Source of the DNA: Microcoleus sp036705565
GTDB taxonomy: Bacteria; Cyanobacteriota; Cyanobacteriia; Cyanobacteriales; Microcoleaceae
Length of the DNA: 64,000 nucleotides
Assembly: GCA_036705565.1 (NCBI GenBank)
Contig: JAUBUY010000018.1
Reading direction: 5' to 3' (one strand)
Below are positions 36,272-47,300 of this stretch, piece by piece. A program made the position numbers and the translations under genes. Each line of letters starts with the position of its first letter. The first letter of the stretch is position 1. The notes under the pieces were generated by a model. It saw only the letters and a program-made list of their open reading frames with translations. It was not told the DNA's origin and searched no databases.

Positions 36272-39200
36272 TTACTCAGCCACCATCACAGTTTGTGCTG
36301 ACTCTTCATCCACTTTTTCTAAGAGATCGAGCAATTCATCTATCTGGTTAGCATCGGCGTTTGCCAGAATTTCTTCCTCGATTAGTTCAGCTAAATTCTG
36401 AATGGTGGGAGCAGCAAAAAAATCGCACAGTGCTAACTCTACCCCAAAGCACGATCGCACTCGCGATATTAACTGTGTTGCCATCAGAGAGTGACCGCCG
36501 AGGTCAAAAAAGTTTTGGTTAATTCCTACTTTTTCTATCCCTAAAATAGCAGTCCAAATCTCAGCAATTTCTTTCTCTGTGGGCGTTTTTGGCTCAGTGA
36601 ATGCTGTTTCATCAGAAACGTAATCGCACCTTTGAGATAAGGCGAGACGGTCAATTTTTCCGTTGGGCGTTAGTGGCAGCGCATCTAATAGCATAAAAGC
36701 TGAAGGCACCATGTAATCGGGCAGTTTTTGCTTCAAGAATGAACGCAGTTCGGAAATAAGTTCTGGGTGCTGATTTCTGAACCCTGAGTTAGGAACTAGG
36801 TAAGCGACTAGGCGTTGACTGCCCGGTGCATTTTCCTGAAGCAAAACAGCAGCGGTGGACACAGAATAATGTTGAGAAAGTGCTGCCTCTATTTCTCCGA
36901 GTTCGATGCGGAAACCGCGAATTTTTACTTGGGAATCGCCCCGACCCAGAAATTCTATATTACCATCCGGCAGGTAACAACCGATATCGCCTGTTTTGAA
37001 CAAAAGTTTTTGATGATAATTACCGACAAAATCTAATTTTTCTTGCCCAAACGGGTTAGAAATGAATTTTTCCGAGGTTAAGTCGGGGCGGTTTAAGTAG
37101 CCTTTTGCCAATCCATCGCCCCCGACGTAAATCTCGCCGGGAACTCCTATCGGAACGGGTTGCAAATTGCGATCGAGCAGATAAATTTGCGTGTTGGCGA
37201 TCGGGCGACCAATTGGCACTTTTTCGACACAGTGAGTTGCATCGTACCACGTCACGTCCGCAGCTACTTCAGAAGAGCCATAAAGATTGATTAATACCCG
37301 CTGGGGCATCTGCTCTCGAAATTGCTGGCAAAGTTCGATCGGCAGAGTTTCTCCGCTGCAAATCCAATACTTTAATTGAGGCAAACGCCTGTCTAAATCA
37401 GGGAAAGCATCTAAGATAGCGCGCAACAAAGAAGGAACCAGTACCAGTCGGGTTACTTTTTGCTTTGATAAGGTTTGAAGGAATTGGTTAATATCTTTGA
37501 CGGAGCGATCGCGAATAATGACAGTGGGCAACCCATGCAGCAAAGGAGCAAAGATTTCCCAAACCGAATCGACAAAATTTAAGGACGTTTTTTGACAGCA
37601 AATATCAGATTCGATAAAAGGGTAGGGGTTCCAAAAACAGCGATTGACTGTGCCTCGGTGGGTGCCGAGTACGCCTTTGGGAGTGCCTGTCGAGCCGGAA
37701 GTGTAGAGGACGTAAGCGAGGTTTTCAGCTTCCACTTTAACAGCGGGGTTGCGATCGATCTCGCGGCAAATTTCCTGCCATTCGGCGTCGATACAGACGA
37801 CTTTAGCGCTGTGTTCGGGGAGGGTTTCTAGGAGGTTTTTTTGAGTCAAAAGCACCGGAACTTTTGCGTCGGCCAGCATGAACGATCGGCGTTCTTGGGG
37901 ATAAGCAGGATCGAGAGGAACGTAAGCGGCACCGACTTTTAAAATGCCCAAAATGGCCACCAGCATCGACAGCGATCGCTCTAAGCAAATTCCCACCAAA
38001 ACTTCGGGTTTTACGCCTAGAGATTGCAGGTAATGCGCGATTTGATTGGCTTTGGCATTCAATTCGCGGTAAGTCAATTGTTCATTTTCGCAAATTGCAG
38101 CCACTGCATCTGGGGTTCGCTCTGTTTGCGCGGCAAATAATTCGTGAATTGAGGAATTTCTGGGATAATCCGCTTGGGTGTCGTTCCACGGGACAAGTAA
38201 TTGCTGGCGTTCGGCGGCGCTCAATAGGGACAATTCTGACAGTTTCCGCTCAGGATTGGCAGTCATTTCCTCCAGTAAAGTGTGCAGGTGTCCGAGCATT
38301 CGCGCGATAGCAGCGTCTTCAAAGAGGCTGCTACTGTAACCAATTTTTAGCGTCAATTGGGCACCGGGCATTGCCATCACGGTTAGAGGATAATTCGTTG
38401 TTTCCCAGGAGCGAATATTCTCTACTTTTAAGTTTTGAATCTTCTCCTGCAAAGAAGCATCCGAAGGATAATTTTCAAAAACGACAAAACTCTCAAATAG
38501 AGGTAAACTCCGAGGAACTTCGCTCCACCCCTGCACCTCAACGAGGGGGCTGTACTCATATTGTCGCGCCTCAACTTGTTGCGCTTGGAGTTCTTTCAAG
38601 CAGGATAAAATAGAATCCTGTGGGTCAATTTTTACGCGCACTGGCAGAGGATTTACGAACAGCCCCACTACCGATTCAGCACCCATTAACTCTGGCGGTC
38701 GCCCGGAGACAACCGTACCAAAAACCACATCTTCCTCGCCGCTGTATCGGCTCAAAAGTAGCGCCCAAGCTGCCTGTACGAGGGTATTTAATGTTAGCTG
38801 ATGCTGTCGCGCGGCAGATTGCAGTGCGGCGGTGGCTGTTGCAGAAAATATCACCTGCTGTTCGCCACTACTTTCTAAACGGTTTCCCGCGACAATATTG
38901 CCCCGGCCGATCGCAGTTGGAGCTGCAAAACCTTTGAGAGTTTGCCGCCAAAATGACTCCGCCGCAGATAAATCTTGCTGGTGCAGCCACGCGATGTAAT
39001 CCCGATAAGGGCGAGGGCGTTTGAGGTGCAATTCCTCGCCCTGGGAGAAGGCTTGATAAAATGCAAAAACTTCCTCAAGCACGATCGCCAGCGACCACCC
39101 ATCTAAAACCAAGTGGTGGTGGCTCAAAATAAACTGAAAACTATCTGTTTCTAACTGCGCCAGTGTAATGCGAATCAAGGGAGCTGATTTCAAGTCAAAG

Positions 39201-39544
39201 CCCTGCTCGCGATCGGCTTTTAGGAACATTTCTAGCTGCTGTTGTTGTTCGGAGGCCGAGAGCGATCGCCAGTCCATCTGCTGCCAAGATAATCCAGCCT
39301 GCTTACGCACCGCTTGTACGGGTTCTTTCAAATTTTCCCACACGAAACAAGTCCGCAAAATGGGATGCCTGTCTACAACTTTTTGCCAACTATTTCTAAA
39401 CGCAGAAACATTGAGTTCGCCGCGCAAGACGCACAGCAGTTGCCCGAAATATACGCCCGATTCTGGCTGGTAAAGGGAATGAAAGAGAATGCCCTGCTGC
39501 GCTGGGGAGAGGGGATAAAAATCTTCGATATTGCCTTTGCTCAT
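36272..39544 (-). CDS. NRPS: C(DCL-type)-A(beta-Ala)-PCP
   Basis: 1090 residues. Order: C about 1-440 (begins IEDFYPLSPAQQGILFHSLY, a form typical of C domains accepting a D-residue donor; HHLVLDG at about 145), A about 455-970, PCP about 995-1045 (LGGHSLM), then an acidic tail. The A-domain pocket read by eye is VDWVISLADK, which is the published beta-alanine code; Val replaces the usual Asp235 because a beta-amino acid has no alpha-amino group in the normal position. It starts 1 bp after the stop of the preceding gene, whose module ends in an epimerase, which agrees with the D-accepting C domain. The next gene makes beta-alanine. Confidence 0.93.
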   Translation of the reverse strand: MSKGNIEDFYPLSPAQQGILFHSLYQPESGVYFGQLLCVLRGELNVSAFRNSWQKVVDRHPILRTCFVWENLKEPVQAVRKQAGLSWQQMDWRSLSASEQQQQLEMFLKADREQGFDLKSAPLIRITLAQLETDSFQFILSHHHLVLDGWSLAIVLEEVFAFYQAFSQGEELHLKRPRPYRDYIAWLHQQDLSAAESFWRQTLKGFAAPTAIGRGNIVAGNRLESSGEQQVIFSATATAALQSAARQHQLTLNTLVQAAWALLLSRYSGEEDVVFGTVVSGRPPELMGAESVVGLFVNPLPVRVKIDPQDSILSCLKELQAQQVEARQYEYSPLVEVQGWSEVPRSLPLFESFVVFENYPSDASLQEKIQNLKVENIRSWETTNYPLTVMAMPGAQLTLKIGYSSSLFEDAAIARMLGHLHTLLEEMTANPERKLSELSLLSAAERQQLLVPWNDTQADYPRNSSIHELFAAQTERTPDAVAAICENEQLTYRELNAKANQIAHYLQSLGVKPEVLVGICLERSLSMLVAILGILKVGAAYVPLDPAYPQERRSFMLADAKVPVLLTQKNLLETLPEHSAKVVCIDAEWQEICREIDRNPAVKVEAENLAYVLYTSGSTGTPKGVLGTHRGTVNRCFWNPYPFIESDICCQKTSLNFVDSVWEIFAPLLHGLPTVIIRDRSVKDINQFLQTLSKQKVTRLVLVPSLLRAILDAFPDLDRRLPQLKYWICSGETLPIELCQQFREQMPQRVLINLYGSSEVAADVTWYDATHCVEKVPIGRPIANTQIYLLDRNLQPVPIGVPGEIYVGGDGLAKGYLNRPDLTSEKFISNPFGQEKLDFVGNYHQKLLFKTGDIGCYLPDGNIEFLGRGDSQVKIRGFRIELGEIEAALSQHYSVSTAAVLLQENAPGSQRLVAYLVPNSGFRNQHPELISELRSFLKQKLPDYMVPSAFMLLDALPLTPNGKIDRLALSQRCDYVSDETAFTEPKTPTEKEIAEIWTAILGIEKVGINQNFFDLGGHSLMATQLISRVRSCFGVELALCDFFAAPTIQNLAELIEEEILANADANQIDELLDLLEKVDEESAQTVMVAE

Positions 39545-39545
39545 A

Positions 39546-42500
39546 TTAAAGCTCTGCCAAAATTGCGGTAATGTTGTCTAAATCGTCCTGGCTCCACTGG
39601 CTCCACTTAAACTCTGCAAAGTCAGAAGGAGTGCAGCCGCCTGCGTCGGGGGACTGACAGTATTGAATTAGCGATCGCAGTGATTCTATAAAGCCGGTTG
39701 CTAAATTTTCAATGCTTTCTCGTCGGTGAATGCTTTCGCTGTACGTCCAATCTAATTGCAGCTTGTTGCTGGCAACAAATCCGTTAATTTCCAGCAGGTA
39801 ACGCCGATTTCCGCGCGGGCTGCGAAGGGGGCCAACAGGCTCGGATGACAGCATAAATAATGAAGATTTCGGCAGCACTTGGTCAAACTGTCCGAGATAG
39901 TTAAAGCTTACCTCAGCTTGCGGCAATTTGTGCAAATTCTTTACATTTTCTGGGTTTAAATATTCTAGGACACCGCAACCAACGCCGCGATTAGGCACGG
40001 CGCGTAATTGCTCTTTCACTGATTTAATTGCTGCTCCTAGATCGGCAGGTTTTTTTAAATTCAACAGGACGGGAAAAACAGATGTGAACCAGCCGATTGT
40101 GCGCGACAAATCTACTCCCTCAAATATATCTTCGCGCCCGTGACCTTCTAAGTCAAGTAAAAGTGAGTTATTGCCAGTCCAGCGTTCAAATGCTTGACCT
40201 AAAGCAGTTAGCAATACATCATTAATTTGAGTGCGGTAAGCGGCAGGTACTTCTTGTAAGAGCAGTTTTGTTTCTTCAACACTCAAAGCAACGGATACTG
40301 TCTTTTCAGATGCAACTAAATTAGCTGCGGTTGGGAAATCCACCGGCAAGCGAGAAGTTGGTTGGTGAGAAAGGGCGAACCAGTAATCGAACTCTGCCTG
40401 CAATTCGGGCGATCGCGCCCACTCATGCAAGCGTTCTGCCCACTGCTTAAAGGAGGTTGTTTTGGGCGGTAGCGCCACTGTTTCGTCGCGGCTAATCTGC
40501 CCGTAAGCCGTCTGGAAATCCTCAATTAAAATTCGCCACGAAACCCCATCAACCGCTAAGTGATGAATGGCCAATAACAAGCAATTTGGCTGATGTTTGC
40601 CGAAGTCAAATAGGGCAGCGCGAAGTAATGGCCCCTCTGACAAATTCAAACTGGCTTGCAACTGAGTGGCGGCGGTTTGGAAAGCGGCTTCTCGTTCTTC
40701 TGGAGGTAGCGACGACAAATCAATGCAGGTAAAGGTCGCAACCTCGTCGGGATGGGCGAGTTCCTGCTGCCAGCCAGATTCTCCTCGCACAAAACGCAGG
40801 CGCAGCGCGTCGTGGTGCTTCAGCAATTCTTGCAAAACTGACTCAATTAATGCAGGTTCGAGAGGTTGTCGCAACTCGAAAAGCACCGCCTGATTCCAGT
40901 GGTGTGGATCGGAGAGATTTTGCTCAAAAAACCAGTGCTGAATTGGTGTCAGAGGAACGTCGCCAATGATTAATCCCTGTTCCGATTGTTGGGTTCCAGT
41001 TGTATCGGCGACGGCTGCTAACTGTGCAATGGTTTGGTGTTGAAACAGTTGTTTTGGAGTGAGTCGCAACCCCGCTCGATTGGCTTGAGAAATTACTTGA
41101 ATGCTGAGGATAGAATCGCCGCCCAATTCAAAGAAATTGTCGTCAATTCCTACTTGTTCTAACCCCAATACTTGCGCCCAAATTTCTGCCAGGATTTTCT
41201 CAATAGCTGTGCTTGGCGTGGCGAATGCCTCTTCGAGTTCTGGCCGATCGCGATCCGGTGCAGGTAGTGCTTGGCGATCGACTTTGCCGTTGTTTGTTAA
41301 AGGCAGCGATTCCAGCAGGACGAAGGCAGACGGCACCATATACTCTGGCAAGCGTTCTTGCAAGAACTGACGCAGCTCGCTAGAAGATAACTGTAGGGGC
41401 GGTGCCCCCGTGCCCGCCCCTAGGCGGGCGTCGGGGACGAGGTAAGCGACGAGACGCTTGCGAGCGTTTGCCTCGAACCACACCAAAACCGCACTTTCGA
41501 GCACTGCCGGATGCTGGGAGAGTGCCGCCTCAATCTCTGCCAGCTCAATGCGGAACCCGCGAATTTTCACCTGATTGTCAATGCGACTGACATATTCGAT
41601 GTTGCCATCAGGTCGATAACGAGTTAAGTCTCCAGTTTTGTAGAGGCGCGAACCAGGTTCATTGCTAAAGGGGCTGGGGATAAATTTTTCTGCCGTCAGC
41701 TCGGGACGGTTGAGGTATCCCCGTGCCAAACCAGCGCCGCCGACGTGCAACTCGCCCGGAATGCCAGTGGGTACAGGCTGCCCGTTACAATCTAGGATGT
41801 AGGTTTGGACATTGCCAATAGGGCGCCCGATCGGCAACTCCCTCAATGTGGCGTCGGCTGCCGATAATTCGCATATCGTTGCCACCACAGTGGCTTCTGT
41901 AGGGCCGTAAGTATTCACCAGACGTACTTGTTGCCCTACACGCTCAATCCAAGTTTTCAATCGTTCGGGGAGCGCTTTTTCTCCGCCAATGATTGTCAAG
42001 CGTAATGACGGGGCAAGTACCAAGGTTTCTTGGCTCAATAAGGCTGTCAGTTCGTGCCAGTAGGCTGTCGGCAAACTCAGAACAGTTAACTTCCAAGTCC
42101 TGCACTTTTCCCAAAATACACCCGCTGAATCCAGCATGGAATCAGTACGCAATACGAGTGTTGCGCCCGAAGTCAGGCAGGGGTACATTTCTTCGGCACT
42201 GGCATCGAAACTAATAGAGGCAAACTGCAAAACGCGATCGCGCTTTTCTATTCCATATTCAGCGATCGCAGCCGTCGTGTAATTGACTAGCGATCGATGT
42301 TCGATTAAAACGCCTTTGGGTTTTCCTGTAGAGCCTGACGTGTAGATAACGTAGGCCAGGTTTTCTGGCTTTACGCCGCTGCGAGGGTTTTCTGAGCTGT
42401 AAAAAGCAATTTCTTCCCAGCCCGAGTCCAAGCAGACAACACGCGCCGAGTGTGGGGGAAGTTTTTCGAGCAGCTTTTCTTGCGCCAGCAGCACCTGCAC

Positions 42501-44285
42501 TGAAGAGTCTTCTAGCATGAAAGCCAAGCGCTCTTTAGGATAGTTTGGATCGAGTGGGACGTAAGCACCGCCCGCTTTGAGGACGCCCAACAAGCCGATT
42601 ACCATCAAGGGCGATCGCTCGACGCAAATTCCCACCAGCACTTCTGGCTCCACTCCCAGAGAGCGCAGGTGGCGCGCCAACTGGTTTGCTCTGGCGTTCA
42701 GTTCCCTATAGCTGAGTTCTTCTCCTTCAAACACCACTGCCACAGCGTCAGGCGATCGCGAGACAGCCTCCTCAAATAACTGATGGATGCACTTATCCTG
42801 GGGATACTGGGCAAAAGTATTATTCCACTCCAGCAATTGCTGCTTTTCGACAGCAGTCAGCAGGGGCAAGCTCCAGAGGCGCTGCTCTGGATTAGGGACG
42901 ATACCTTCCAACAAGGTTTGCAGGTGTCCGAGCATCCGGGTAATGGTGGCGCGATCGAACAAATCCGTGCTGTATTCCACTGAGGCTTGCAGCCTTTCCC
43001 CCAATTCTTCTAAATCCAAGCTCAAATCAAACTGCGTCGTATTCGTTTCGACATCGAGCAGACTTAAAGTCAATCCGGGCAGATCCAAGGGCGGCATGGG
43101 GTTATTTTGCAACTGGAACATAACCTGAAATACCGGGTTATAACTCAGACTGCGATCGGGTTGCAGTTCCTCAACCAGTTTCTCAAAGGGCAAGTCTTGG
43201 TGCGCGTAGGCTCCCAAAGTCACCTCGCGCACGCGTTGAAGCAATTCTCGAAAAGTAGGATCGCCGGAAACGTCAGTTCGCAACACCAGCGTATTGACGA
43301 ATACGCCAATGAGCCCTTCAATTTCCGCGCGGTTGCGGTTGGCGATCGGCGAGCCGACTAGCAAGTCTGTCCGCCCTGTATAGCGGTAAAGCAGCGCTTT
43401 AAAGGCCGCCAGCAGCGTCATAAACAGGGTAACGTCCTCCCCCTGGCTGAGGTTTTTGAGGGCGGCTGTCAGCTCCTGAGACAGCAATAGCGACTGGGTT
43501 GCGCCGTTTGATGTCTGAATTGGAGGTCGGGGTCGATCGGCAGGCAGTTCCAGCAACGGAGGCGCTCCCTCCAACTGTTGCTTCCAGTACGCAAGCTGAG
43601 TTTGCAGCACTTCGCCCCAGAGCCAGTTGCGCTGCCAGATCGCAAAGTCGGCATACTGCACGGGAAGCTCTGGAAGCTGGGGTTGGTTTCCGGCGGATAA
43701 GGCTTCGTAAATTGCCGCCAGTTCCCGCGCCAGCACTCCGATCGACCAGCCATCTGAAACGATGTGGTGCATCGTCAGCAGCAGGACGTATTCTTCTTCG
43801 CTAAGCTGTAGCAAAGAGGTTCCCAGCAAGGGGCCTCGTTCTAAGTCAAAGGGCTGTTGCGCTTCCTTTGCAGATAGCTGCTTTACGGCTGCCTCTCGAT
43901 CGCTCTGGGGCACTTCTCGCAGGTCTATTACTGGCAGCAGCAGGCGAGAAACAGGGGGAGCAATAACTTGAACGGGCTGTCCCTGAACCTCAGTAAAGGT
44001 CGATCGCAAAGCTTCGTGCCGGTTGACGATTTCGTTGAAAGTTTGCTCCAACACAGCCACATTTAATTTGCCTTTGAGCCGGATAGCGCCTGGGAGATTG
44101 TAGAAAGATTTTCCAGCCTCGAATTGGTCGAAAAACCACAGCCGTTGCTGGGCGAAAGACAAGGGGATCGAGTCGCCTTCTTTCCTTCTAGGAATTCTGC
44201 GATCGCTTGAGGATTCTACCCCCTTTTCTCGCAGCATCACTTCCAGCAATGCGCGTTTTTTTGCAGATAGTTTCAAATAGCTCAT
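39546..44285 (-). CDS. NRPS: C-A-PCP-E
   Basis: 1579 residues. Order: C about 40-480 (HHIVSDG about 175), A about 495-1020, PCP about 1040-1090 (LGGDSIL, the variant common before epimerases), E about 1108-1560 (HHLAVDG about 1241, EGHGRE, TIGWFT, NYLGQFD). The residue is therefore delivered in D form. The A code by eye is DAESIGTVVK. The nearest code I recall is the Lys code DAESIGSVAK of bacitracin synthetase, so a basic residue is a guess. The A domain closely resembles the first A domain of the upstream gene. An in-frame repeat encodes RLGAGTGAPPLQL at about 950-965. Confidence 0.92.
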   Translation of the reverse strand: MSYLKLSAKKRALLEVMLREKGVESSSDRRIPRRKEGDSIPLSFAQQRLWFFDQFEAGKSFYNLPGAIRLKGKLNVAVLEQTFNEIVNRHEALRSTFTEVQGQPVQVIAPPVSRLLLPVIDLREVPQSDREAAVKQLSAKEAQQPFDLERGPLLGTSLLQLSEEEYVLLLTMHHIVSDGWSIGVLARELAAIYEALSAGNQPQLPELPVQYADFAIWQRNWLWGEVLQTQLAYWKQQLEGAPPLLELPADRPRPPIQTSNGATQSLLLSQELTAALKNLSQGEDVTLFMTLLAAFKALLYRYTGRTDLLVGSPIANRNRAEIEGLIGVFVNTLVLRTDVSGDPTFRELLQRVREVTLGAYAHQDLPFEKLVEELQPDRSLSYNPVFQVMFQLQNNPMPPLDLPGLTLSLLDVETNTTQFDLSLDLEELGERLQASVEYSTDLFDRATITRMLGHLQTLLEGIVPNPEQRLWSLPLLTAVEKQQLLEWNNTFAQYPQDKCIHQLFEEAVSRSPDAVAVVFEGEELSYRELNARANQLARHLRSLGVEPEVLVGICVERSPLMVIGLLGVLKAGGAYVPLDPNYPKERLAFMLEDSSVQVLLAQEKLLEKLPPHSARVVCLDSGWEEIAFYSSENPRSGVKPENLAYVIYTSGSTGKPKGVLIEHRSLVNYTTAAIAEYGIEKRDRVLQFASISFDASAEEMYPCLTSGATLVLRTDSMLDSAGVFWEKCRTWKLTVLSLPTAYWHELTALLSQETLVLAPSLRLTIIGGEKALPERLKTWIERVGQQVRLVNTYGPTEATVVATICELSAADATLRELPIGRPIGNVQTYILDCNGQPVPTGIPGELHVGGAGLARGYLNRPELTAEKFIPSPFSNEPGSRLYKTGDLTRYRPDGNIEYVSRIDNQVKIRGFRIELAEIEAALSQHPAVLESAVLVWFEANARKRLVAYLVPDARLGAGTGAPPLQLSSSELRQFLQERLPEYMVPSAFVLLESLPLTNNGKVDRQALPAPDRDRPELEEAFATPSTAIEKILAEIWAQVLGLEQVGIDDNFFELGGDSILSIQVISQANRAGLRLTPKQLFQHQTIAQLAAVADTTGTQQSEQGLIIGDVPLTPIQHWFFEQNLSDPHHWNQAVLFELRQPLEPALIESVLQELLKHHDALRLRFVRGESGWQQELAHPDEVATFTCIDLSSLPPEEREAAFQTAATQLQASLNLSEGPLLRAALFDFGKHQPNCLLLAIHHLAVDGVSWRILIEDFQTAYGQISRDETVALPPKTTSFKQWAERLHEWARSPELQAEFDYWFALSHQPTSRLPVDFPTAANLVASEKTVSVALSVEETKLLLQEVPAAYRTQINDVLLTALGQAFERWTGNNSLLLDLEGHGREDIFEGVDLSRTIGWFTSVFPVLLNLKKPADLGAAIKSVKEQLRAVPNRGVGCGVLEYLNPENVKNLHKLPQAEVSFNYLGQFDQVLPKSSLFMLSSEPVGPLRSPRGNRRYLLEINGFVASNKLQLDWTYSESIHRRESIENLATGFIESLRSLIQYCQSPDAGGCTPSDFAEFKWSQWSQDDLDNITAILAEL
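41391..41437 (-). repeat. In-frame GC-rich palindromic repeat in A domain
   Basis: CTGTAGGGGCGGTGCCCCCG followed by TGCCCGCCCCTAGGCGGGC forms a palindromic dispersed repeat and is translated as part of the adenylation domain C-terminal subdomain (Ala/Gly/Pro-rich peptide, about residues 950-965). It occurs at the same surface loop where other A domains in this operon carry different repeat-like inserts. Confidence 0.65.
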
Positions 44286-44319
44286 TGGGCTTTTGTTTGT
44301 TTTGGCTTAATTTCTGGGA

Positions 44320-47300
44320 TTAATAACTAGAAAAAGCGGAGATCGTCAATTCCCGATCGGGGAGAGAAATTTTCTCGGCTAGCATTCGCTCTACTTCTTC
44401 ATCGGAAAGTTCCGCAAGACTCAGCAGCAATTGAGCGGTATTTTCAACTTTCTCTCGCTGCGCGGGATTTTCCACCAGGGCCGCGGCTTGCTCGGATGCC
44501 GTGGGCGACTCGAAGAAAGAGCGCATGGGGACATCTACCCCGAAGGTGTCGCGCACGGCTGAGATGATTTGCGTGGCTAGTAGGGAGTGCCCTCCTAAAT
44601 CGATGAAAAAGTTGTCGTGAAGGCCGATTTTTTCCACTCCGAGTATTTCAGCCCAGATGCCTGCGAGAACTTTTTCAACCGGGGTGTTAGGCGCGACAAA
44701 GGTTTTCGGAAGGAAGGCGGCATCCGGTGCGGGCAGAGCTTTGCGATCGACTTTGCCATTGGCAGATAGCGGCAGCGATTCCAGCATGACAAATGCAGAT
44801 GGCAGCATATATTCGGGCAGTTTTTCACTCAGGAATTGTCGCAATTCGCAAGTTTCTGGCGCTGCATTTTGTTGGGGAACCACATACGCCACTAACCGTT
44901 TCTGACTGCGATCTTCCCCGAATGCCGTTACTACACACGATCGCACTGCCCGGTGCTCGTTCAAAGCAGCTTCAATTTCTCCGGCTTCGATGCGGAATCC
45001 TCGAATTTTAAGGCGGAAATCTTCTCGCCCTAAAAATTCGATATTGCCGTCAGGGAGGAAGCGCCCTAAATCTCCCGTTCGGTACAAGCGATCGCCCGTG
45101 ACGGGGTGCGTGAGGCAACTGGCGCGGGTTTTTTCTTCATTCCGCCAGTATCCTTTTGTCAGTCCAACTCCGGCACAGCACATCTCGCCGGCAACCCAGA
45201 CGGGACAGTCTTCGAGCCTTTCATTCAAAATGTAATAGCGTGTATTGGCGATCGGCGATCCGTAGGGAATGCTTTTCCAAGAAGGGTCAACAGTTTCTAC
45301 CGGATACCAGATGTTCCAAAGGGTAGTTTCGGTTGGCCCGCCAACGCTGACAACGCGACATTCACGGACGATCGCCCTTAACCTCTGAGGCAGTGTGACT
45401 GGAATCCAATCTCCGCCGAGAAACGCCCAGCGCAAGCACTCTGGCAACACTTCAGAACGTCCGCCAGCGTAATCGAGCAGCATTTCCATCATCGGGGGAA
45501 CCGAGTTCCAAATGGTGACGCGCTCTTTTACCATCAATTGCGCCCAGTGAGCGGGGTCTAGCCGTTGGGCGGCATCGGGAATGACGATCGCTCCTCCGGC
45601 TGCTAGGATGCCGAAGATATCGTAAACCGACATATCGTGGTGCAGTGCGGTGACGGAGATCGCGCGATCGCACTCGGCCACATTAAACACTTGGTTGGTC
45701 TGAGCGATCGCATTGACTGCACCGCGATGGGCGATCGCCACGCCTTTCGGCAAGCCAGTTGAGCCGGAAGTATAAATCACATACGCTAAATCTTCCGCTT
45801 CCTGCACTGATTCCAAAGCTTCGCCGCTTTCTGTTGCTAATTCCTCAGTATCAAGACAAATTCGCCGCACATTTTCCGGCCATTCCAATCGCTGATTTAA
45901 CTGAGATTGCGTCAAAACAATCTCAACTTCACCATTTTCCAATAAATACCAAAGCCGCTCTTTGGGCAGCGCCGCATCGATAGGCAAATAAGCGGCTCCA
46001 GAGGCTAGAATTCCCAAGACAGCGGCGATTTGCTCCCATCCTTTCTCCATGACAACGGCAACCAACTGGTTAGGGCGAGCTCCCAGCTTTCGCAAGCGAT
46101 GACCGACTTGATTCGATCGCCGATATAGTTCCTCGTAAGTGAGGGTACGATCGCGCGTAATGATGGCTGGTTCGTGCGATCGCAAGGCGACTTTCTCAGC
46201 AAACAATTCGTGCAGCAATCCATCGGGAATGGGTGCTTCAATGCTGTTAGCAAAAGCTTGCTGAAACGACACGGTTTCCTGCCAAGTTTCCTCCTCGTTA
46301 GCGAGGCGTTGCAACAAGCGGCAATAGGCGTCAAACATCTCGTCAATCATCCCTGGCGGGAAAAGTTCTTCCACTGCATCCCAGCTAAAAGAAAGCCCCT
46401 CAGCAGTTTCGGTAAATTGCGCGTCTATCCAAACTTGCGGAGTTTGACCGATAATGTGAACCAATTCTCCCAATTCTTGAATCAGAGAAAAGATAGAAGA
46501 ATCTTCCCCAGGCGCGTTTTGCGGATCGATCGTAAACACGACTGGCATCAGCGCTGCAGTTGTACCTTGCGCTTGAGCGAGTTCTCGCAAAACGCGCACG
46601 CCGCTGACATATTGGTGTTCTAAATCTTGCCAAAGCTGTTCTTGCAATCGCTTGGCTCGTACTTCAAAACTCTCTCGCTTGGAGTTATCTATTTCTAGCA
46701 GAGTAAATGACGCAAATTCTCCAATAATCTCCTCAACTTGAGGATGCAAAGGCAACCGATTAAAGCGCGGCACGTTGAGGGTAAACCGAGGCGTTTTGCT
46801 CCACAGAGACAGAACCTCCGCATAGGCGGCCAGCAATAAACCCGTAGGAGTGAGGCTGGCGCGAGCTGTGCGCGTTTTGAGGCGCTCCCAAGTTGAGAAA
46901 TCTAAGCGATCGCTCCAGCGTTTAAATCGCGGCTGCGTTAAGGAATTCGGGTGTTTGGCGAGGGGCAATTCCGGCGCTGGTGGCAGGGTTTTGAGGCGAT
47001 TGCGCCAGTAATCTAAGGATTGCTGGTAAAATGGGGAGTTTTCTAAGGCAATCGCGGCTAACACGCAATCGCGAAAAGACAGTTGCAATGGCGCGATCGC
47101 AGTATTAGGATTGCGGTAAAACTTGACCAAATCACCAAACAAAATTTGAAAACTCCAGCCGTCTATGCACAAGGCGTCAATGCTGATGTGGAGCCGGGTG
47201 CGGCGCCCCTTAATTTGGGAAGCGCAAATTTCAAATAGCGGCCAACGATCGAGCGGTAGCACTTGGTGGGAAAGGCGATCGCGAATTGCTTCGAGTTTTT

